A stretch of DNA of 64,000 nucleotides from Asterella californica (lineage: Eukaryota; Streptophyta; Marchantiopsida; Marchantiales; Aytoniaceae), in NCBI GenBank assembly GCA_036924285.1, contig JAYKYS010000004.1, positions 19,872,001-19,936,000 of the forward strand, written 5' to 3'. Made by a program: the position numbers and the translations under genes. Shown piece after piece: positions 58,677 through 64,000 of this stretch (position 1 is the first letter of the stretch; the number at the start of each line of letters is the position of its first letter). The notes under the pieces are model-generated. The model saw nothing but the letters and a program-made list of their open reading frames with translations. It was not told the origin of the DNA and did not search any database.

Positions 58677-59955
58677 CTAGCTAGGATGTCACATTCGACA
58701 ATAGAGAGGACGATATATAGAGCATAAAGAATATTAATCACCGGCTAGCTAGCTAGCTAGCTATAGCAGCTGGCAGCTCGAGCTCCGGATCCGAAATTCT
58801 TTTCAAAGCAAATATGTGTCTAGATCGATCTCCCGACACCCTTTTTCAGTTCTCAGATAAGTTAGATTTGATTCAGAATCTTTGGTGGATCGAAAATAAG
58901 CTTGAGATACGACGCCACGTGCAGAAGGATCTTGTCTAGGTTTGACTAGAAGGCTCGCGGAATTTTACAAACTTCTCAGGACAGAGATCTAGAGGACGTG
59001 TGCGTCTTTTGCTATTCGGCAGTACGTACTGAGGCTAGAGCAAGGAATGCTCTAGCCTAATTATTTAAGCTAGCTGGCTAGTCGACGGGAATTGTAAGAC
59101 TTAGTACTCCTTATCATGAGATTTGATCATGAGGCCTCGGGCTGAAGTTTAGTGTTAAATGAATAAAAGCAGAGATCTTACGGTTCATTGAGAAACATAT
59201 CGGATTCCGCAGTTTTGACAATAGATGAGTCTGGCACATGGTCTTGCCATTGCAGTTGGTGGCTTCTACTCGATCGGGTGGTACCTCGTTTACGTACATA
59301 GAAACCAGATTTCTCACAGAACTCTCTCATGATCAGACCGTTAGTTGATGACAGTACAGCCCTGATGTGAGGAGGCATGATCATAATCTTCCGGCCCCAT
59401 CGAGTCTTGAGCCTTTAGATTTCAATTCGTTTCGGCTAGTAGGAATGCAGTATAGTAGATCACCACGTCCACTCCACTGTTATTGGCACAAAAGCCAGTT
59501 CGCATCACAATCGTCTTCTACGTTACACGACCGCCTTTCGAATTCGCATGGGTGGACCCTGATGTCAGTAGGTTAACGTTGATCTAATCAAGTAAAGTAG
59601 TACTGAAACTCGCAGGAAACCATAATTGCATGCATCAGTTCTTTCCATGTAACCTCTTTCCTTGGAACATGTCCAGTCTTGGGACTGATTTTGCGTATGA
59701 GGTGTGTGGGTCATCTGTAAGGTTCACGTGTAAACGAGAATTCAGGTCTATATGGTTATTCAAGTCATGATCGGCTATAAATTCTAATATTTTGTTTGAG
59801 AACAACAAATAAAGCTAGTTAATTACTTAAATTTGCACATCCATCATGATCAGGATTCAGGAAGCAGCACTGTGGCAGACGACAGCAAAATTCAAGCACC
59901 CGCGCGAACGTGGTCTAGTTTCCGACCGTCGTTATATACATATATCCCGGCCAGG

Positions 59956-61440
59956 ACACGCTGATCATGATTTTACCCGGATCCCGCGCACGTGCTACGT
60001 TAACGTTGGCGAAGCTTAAGGAAAGTAAAGCTCTTGCAATGGAACATATTTACCGTTTTTAATTTCGTCAATGGTAATGTTTTCTAGTTTACTAGTTTTC
60101 GTCCGTACAGTGCTTCTCAAGGTGCTATTTTCAACTATGTAGATTAAATGGTGCTATAAAAAGTGTACGAATTATATATACTTATTTTGTACTATCTAAA
60201 CTTCTATTGGTGTTATTGTACAACGGAGGATTGTTTGATCTGACCGAGCACATGCAGAAATTGTTGAAGCCTCTGCGGAGCTCTTTGACTGCCTTACAGG
60301 AAAGAAAGTTCTGTCCACCATCGATTCTCTCCAGCAGGTTTTGCAGCTGAACGTTGATGGCCGAGCGGCTGGCGTCGTCTGAAGGATTGAGTACTTCGAA
60401 TTCGGGATTCACGAAAGAGAGCTTCATACCCGACAGACATGGAAAAACAGCAACAAGCTCCACAACAAGACGAGCAGCCATGAGCGCTACATCCTCTTCT
60501 GGTGCTCAATCACCCGCTTCGTCATGAGGATGGAAGCCCTCTGAATCTCAAGTGGACAATGGATCAGTTCGAGCAAAGCTTCGAGGATACGATCGAAGAC
60601 CTTATTGCCTCGACTAGACTCCAGTCAGCATCTCCGATCATCGGCAACTCAGTCATGCTCTCGTTCGGCTCGCTTACGTTCAGCCTGCACGCTCTCTTGA
60701 GAGAAACCGTTCAGCTCGAGAGGGCTGTGCATGAGCTGGTGCAAGCGGAGAATCCATAGAGCGTCCTAGACTTCTGGGATACACACCCCATCACCAAGCT
60801 ATGGCAACACCAAGTCAGTGTCAAGGCTTGACACCAGACTTTTCCCATATTGTTTGCACACACTTACAAAAAGTGCATAACTGTCAGAAATAACACAAGT
60901 AACAAAAGCACTTATCTATGATCATAAAGAGTGTACTTATGTGAAAATGCTCCGTCACTCGCTAATCAACATGTACATGTTTTCACCCTTCTGCACGCAC
61001 AGACGCATGAGTTTTTCTTCAACACTTCATGCTCAACCTAGCTCAGAGAGCAACGTAGCAAGACTAAAAGCATGTCAAAGTGTACACACGAAGACAACAT
61101 CAATTAATCGAACACACAACTACAGTAATCCATATCATCACATATCATCACAGACGTTTGCTTGAAAGATAATTCTCTTTATTAACTAAAATTTTCTTGT
61201 AGTACTTGCACAACGAAAATTTTCGCATTTTAACTGTACAATGTTCAACCAAATGCTCAACCCTTTCCAACGCTTGGGTTGATACAATCTCACTTCCTCA
61301 ATTCCAACGTTTCAAACTCTACTGTGATGATTGGAGTGGGATGCACAATAGATAAAATATCTGCTCATGTACTAGTAGTGACCTGTCGAGATACAGTAAA
61401 CTCTTCTTTTTCTCCCTCTAAAGTGCTCATATTATCTACC
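59956..61440. other. Unassigned stretch between palindrome and TNP2 copy 3
   Basis: Two divergent frames, 60182-60481 (minus, ATG, 99 codons, hydrophobic N-terminus) and 60502-60759 (plus, ATG, 85 codons), are open and less AT-rich than the surroundings, with regular amphipathic content (QFEQSFEDTIEDLIAS). No family is recognised; they could be exons of unknown genes. The 60850-60950 part again shows AAGTGCA-type words. Confidence 0.3.
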
Positions 61441-61449
61441 TGAAGCCAA

Positions 61450-63930
61450 CTCAACTCTACTTTACTAGAATGGATAACGTTAGACATTTTCAGTCAATTC
61501 ACTATCTGTCGACACTCTCCTTAATAGTGCAAGGCTCAGCGGTATTCCACACTCCCAGTTTCTTGCTTGTGTGATGACCAAATCACCTCCTACAATCCAT
61601 GGAGGACAACATCCGAGCATTCCTGGCTTGAGAAGAGGAATATCTGGAGTGACGAACTGATCATTCAATTCATATGCTACGATACACTGCTACCCCTACA
61701 TTTATGTCATGTAGGTTGTGGAAAAAATCTATGTTAAAGTTTAGAAACGGGAAGTACGTTGTCTCCACTAAACTTCAGAGGATCTTCAACAAGAACAGTC
61801 ATACCAGTAATCTCAGAAACTAGAGGTGTATCACTACCTCCTGCATCCACCATGACTTGACTGTACCATCTTCCTGCAAAAAAAATCTGAAAATGTCCTC
61901 CAAATTTGTGAATGAAAATCTCAGTCAGTTTACACTTCCATGTTTGTTGAACAGGTTCAGCTTGATCATGCTCCACCACCACGTTGTCATTGGTCTTGAA
62001 ACAGCAATTGCCGATAACAACGGCCCGCAGCATTTGCATTTTATTTCGAAACTTCTCGTTATTCTGCTCTGTCAACAATCTCTTCTCAGACCAATAGTTA
62101 GTAAGATACTTAGCATATTTTTTGTTCGGTGGTATATTTATCTCATTACAGTGATGAGGACCCACATCAATCCTTTTTAGCGTAGTCTGGAAACATGGAT
62201 ACGTTTTCTGTTCTTGTCCTAATAACATCAGGTTTTTGCTCAACTCTAATGCTATAGATACACTAGAAACAACACTAACATGTTGATTATGCCAAGTATT
62301 AGAACTGCATTTATATCAAGAATATTGTTTCACAAGACGTGGATACAAAGTCCGTTCTAATTCATGAACAATTCGGTGAAGTCGATGAAATCCGTCTCGA
62401 TCTCGTCGATCTTACGCATAACATATTCTAAGTAATTGGTGTAAGTCATCTCTGACATCCTGCTGTTAGTCAGAATAGCGTTGTATCCACGAACCATCCG
62501 TTCAAATGCATAGCACCAGAAATAATCATGATGACCATGACGAAGTATGTCATCAAAGACTTCGCCTGCCCCTGCACATCCCAGCAAATTCTCTATGAGA
62601 TAAAAATAAAGTTACAGTGCGTCAACCAGAAACAAAAAAACAATCAGAAACAAAGATTATAAATTATCTGTAGAATACTAATGTACTTAAGTAGTCTATG
62701 CGTTTACTTATCGAGATTTTACATATCATTTCTTGTGAAACGAAATAAAAACAAGAGATTTGTGAGTTACCAAGAATATGTTCCAGAATTCTGAATTCGG
62801 ACCATCGTGTTCTTCACTGAGTACTCGCCATGCTAGACAAAGTTGCCGAGCATTCTGTAACATCTCGAATGTCCATCCATATTTTCGAGACGTGATGAAG
62901 AAAATCCAACAGAGTTGATTTAAAAAAGATACGATCTTACCATAGTAAGAATCAATATCAAATCCAAGTTCTTCTAGAATTGATGGTAAACAATACATCA
63001 TGAACAACTGATGTTCTTCGGCTTTATAGAAAGACAATTTGAACATCTTTCTTTTTTTTGTAGGATGTCGCGGCCATCGGTCTCTCAATCCAGCAGGTCT
63101 CTTTCTGGTGAGTTGTAGAAGTACTTGTTGTAACACCTTCATCTGCTTCGGATTCAAGACACTTACAAACTGATCATTAAAGTTCTTCACAGCATTCAAC
63201 ACAAGCAAATGCATTACGTCGTGTAAATTATCTCTGGATATATCAAAATCGTAAAGATCATTCAAACTCCACTGCTGAGTCAAATAAGCCAAACCACTCT
63301 GTCTGCGGTAATCTTCTTTCTCCTCCTCCCGAGTCGTTGATTGAGCAGTAACCCGAACTTCTTCATATCTTCCACTTTCCTCTTTTCTGGAGGATATCGA
63401 GCTTGATATCTGTATCAGGATAAACAATCTATCCATCCACCATCACAGACATGGGGATGCATCGGCGACAACCACTATAGCCCTTGAACAAAGTGTCGGA
63501 TACTTTACATTGTGTGGGTAAGTCACCTGTCCAACTCATGAGCATGACTCTAACTCTGATGTCACTTCCTACCTGCCTATGGATACTATAATCACCTACA
63601 GGTATATATGATACACAAAAATCATCTATAAAAGATCTCTTCAAATCAAAATACATTGGCTTCAGGAAAGCCTCTAAGATATGAGAGTTTTTTTGTTTCT
63701 GTATAAGCTTCGATGCCATCGGGATAAAGAGTATAGGGATTGGTTTAGCCACTAAACTGTTAGATACTGGAGTTTTATCAGCATTTAGTACTGATATTTC
63801 AACCGTCCAGCAATCCTTTTGTGCTGTGGTAGCTGCTTGAAAACCATCCGAGTGACCTATAAGGCTACGTTCATAGGTTCTCCCTGAAAATTCACAAGAG
63901 ATAAAAAGTTAGTGTTAGTGTTGTTCTATA
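61450..63930 (-). pseudogene. CACTA (TNP2-like) transposase, copy 3, broken, runs off window
   Basis: Third TNP2-like copy, closest in wording to copy 2. From the right: SDGFQAATT (first Asp) after a one-base loss near 63862, then 63752-63429 with KPIPILFIP, a GDLPTQCK block and GCRRC, then a frame change near 63432. The frame 63436-62726 has LHDVMHLLVLNAVKNF (second Asp region) and YKAEEHQLFMMYCLP. The frame 62587-62357 has DDILRHGHHDYFWCYAFER. The C-terminal BAH-like module is at 62150-61734 (WKCKLTEIFIHKF, FFAGRWY, GDNVLPVSKL), then a block with PGMLGCCPPW and NWECG at 61668-61480. The N-terminus lies beyond 64000. Frameshifts make it a pseudogene. Confidence 0.75.
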
Positions 63931-64000
63931 AAGATCATATGTACATTTGAAGACATGCAGTAAATGATAACTATGACGTGATGTAATAAACATATCTGGA

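Larger units (their letters stand above)
55800..59955. repeat. Right arm of the large inverted repeat
   Basis: Inverted copy of 22250-26440. Inner edge near CTTATCTCTTATAGTAGGG (55827); outer edge near GTTATATACATATATCCCGG (59931). It contains peroxidase copy B, the GCTA microsatellite (58746-58763) and the same flanks. Non-coding parts outside the gene hold no other supported gene; a minus-strand frame at 59178-59384 is open here but broken by an indel in the left arm. Confidence 0.9.

Noticed and set aside
22250..59955. Palindrome as a pure assembly artefact
   Set aside because: Arms differ by scattered substitutions and indels and have distinct flanks, which a collapsed or mirrored contig would not show. 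Read-level proof is still lacking.

Overview
The window is nuclear DNA from a land plant, most likely a bryophyte (liverwort or moss). The only intact host genes I can support are class III (secretory plant) peroxidases with GT-AG introns. Their FHDCWVG form and compact four-exon layout look non-vascular to me, but that lineage call is inference. Everything else recognisable is transposon-derived: three CACTA/TNP2-like DNA transposase copies, one PIF/Harbinger-like transposase, and two Ty3/gypsy LTR retrotransposons. I saw no prokaryotic operon, CRISPR, rRNA or tRNA signal. The sequence is AT-rich and mostly non-coding, as expected of a heterochromatic or repeat-dense tract.

Layout. 1-4.4 kb: AT-rich DNA with small tandem and direct repeats. 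4.5-12 kb: two broken TNP2-like transposases arranged tail to tail. 12-16.5 kb: AT-rich, no gene. 16.5-19.4 kb: a SAM-domain reading frame and a possible downstream exon. 19.7-21.3 kb: a diverged peroxidase paralogue with damaged splice sites. 22.25-26.44 kb: left arm of a large inverted repeat carrying peroxidase copy A (minus strand). 26.5-27 kb: a peroxidase fragment on the plus strand. 27.6-36.0 kb: a Harbinger-like transposase split by gypsy element 1 (27990-35261). 36.0-50.0 kb: a pair of 67-bp terminal inverted repeats enclosing gypsy element 2 (39716-49666). 50.2-55.3 kb: no gene recognised. 55.3-55.8 kb: a patch dense in GTGCA/TGCAC words. 55.8-59.95 kb: right arm of the inverted repeat carrying peroxidase copy B (plus strand). 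61.4 kb to the end: a third TNP2-like copy (minus strand) running out of the window.

How it fits together. Peroxidase copies A and B are full-length 335-residue genes with matching exon lengths (243, 189, 166, 410 nt). They sit in near-identical arms of about 4.2 kb separated by about 29 kb, so the locus is a palindrome whose spacer was enlarged by transposon insertions. Both gypsy elements have LTRs about 99% identical, 4-bp matching flanks, and few in-frame stops, so both are young. Element 1 interrupts the Harbinger gene; element 2 lies inside the 67-bp TIR pair. The transposase copies share an unusual C-terminal module that resembles a BAH domain, which I consider the most novel protein-level feature here.
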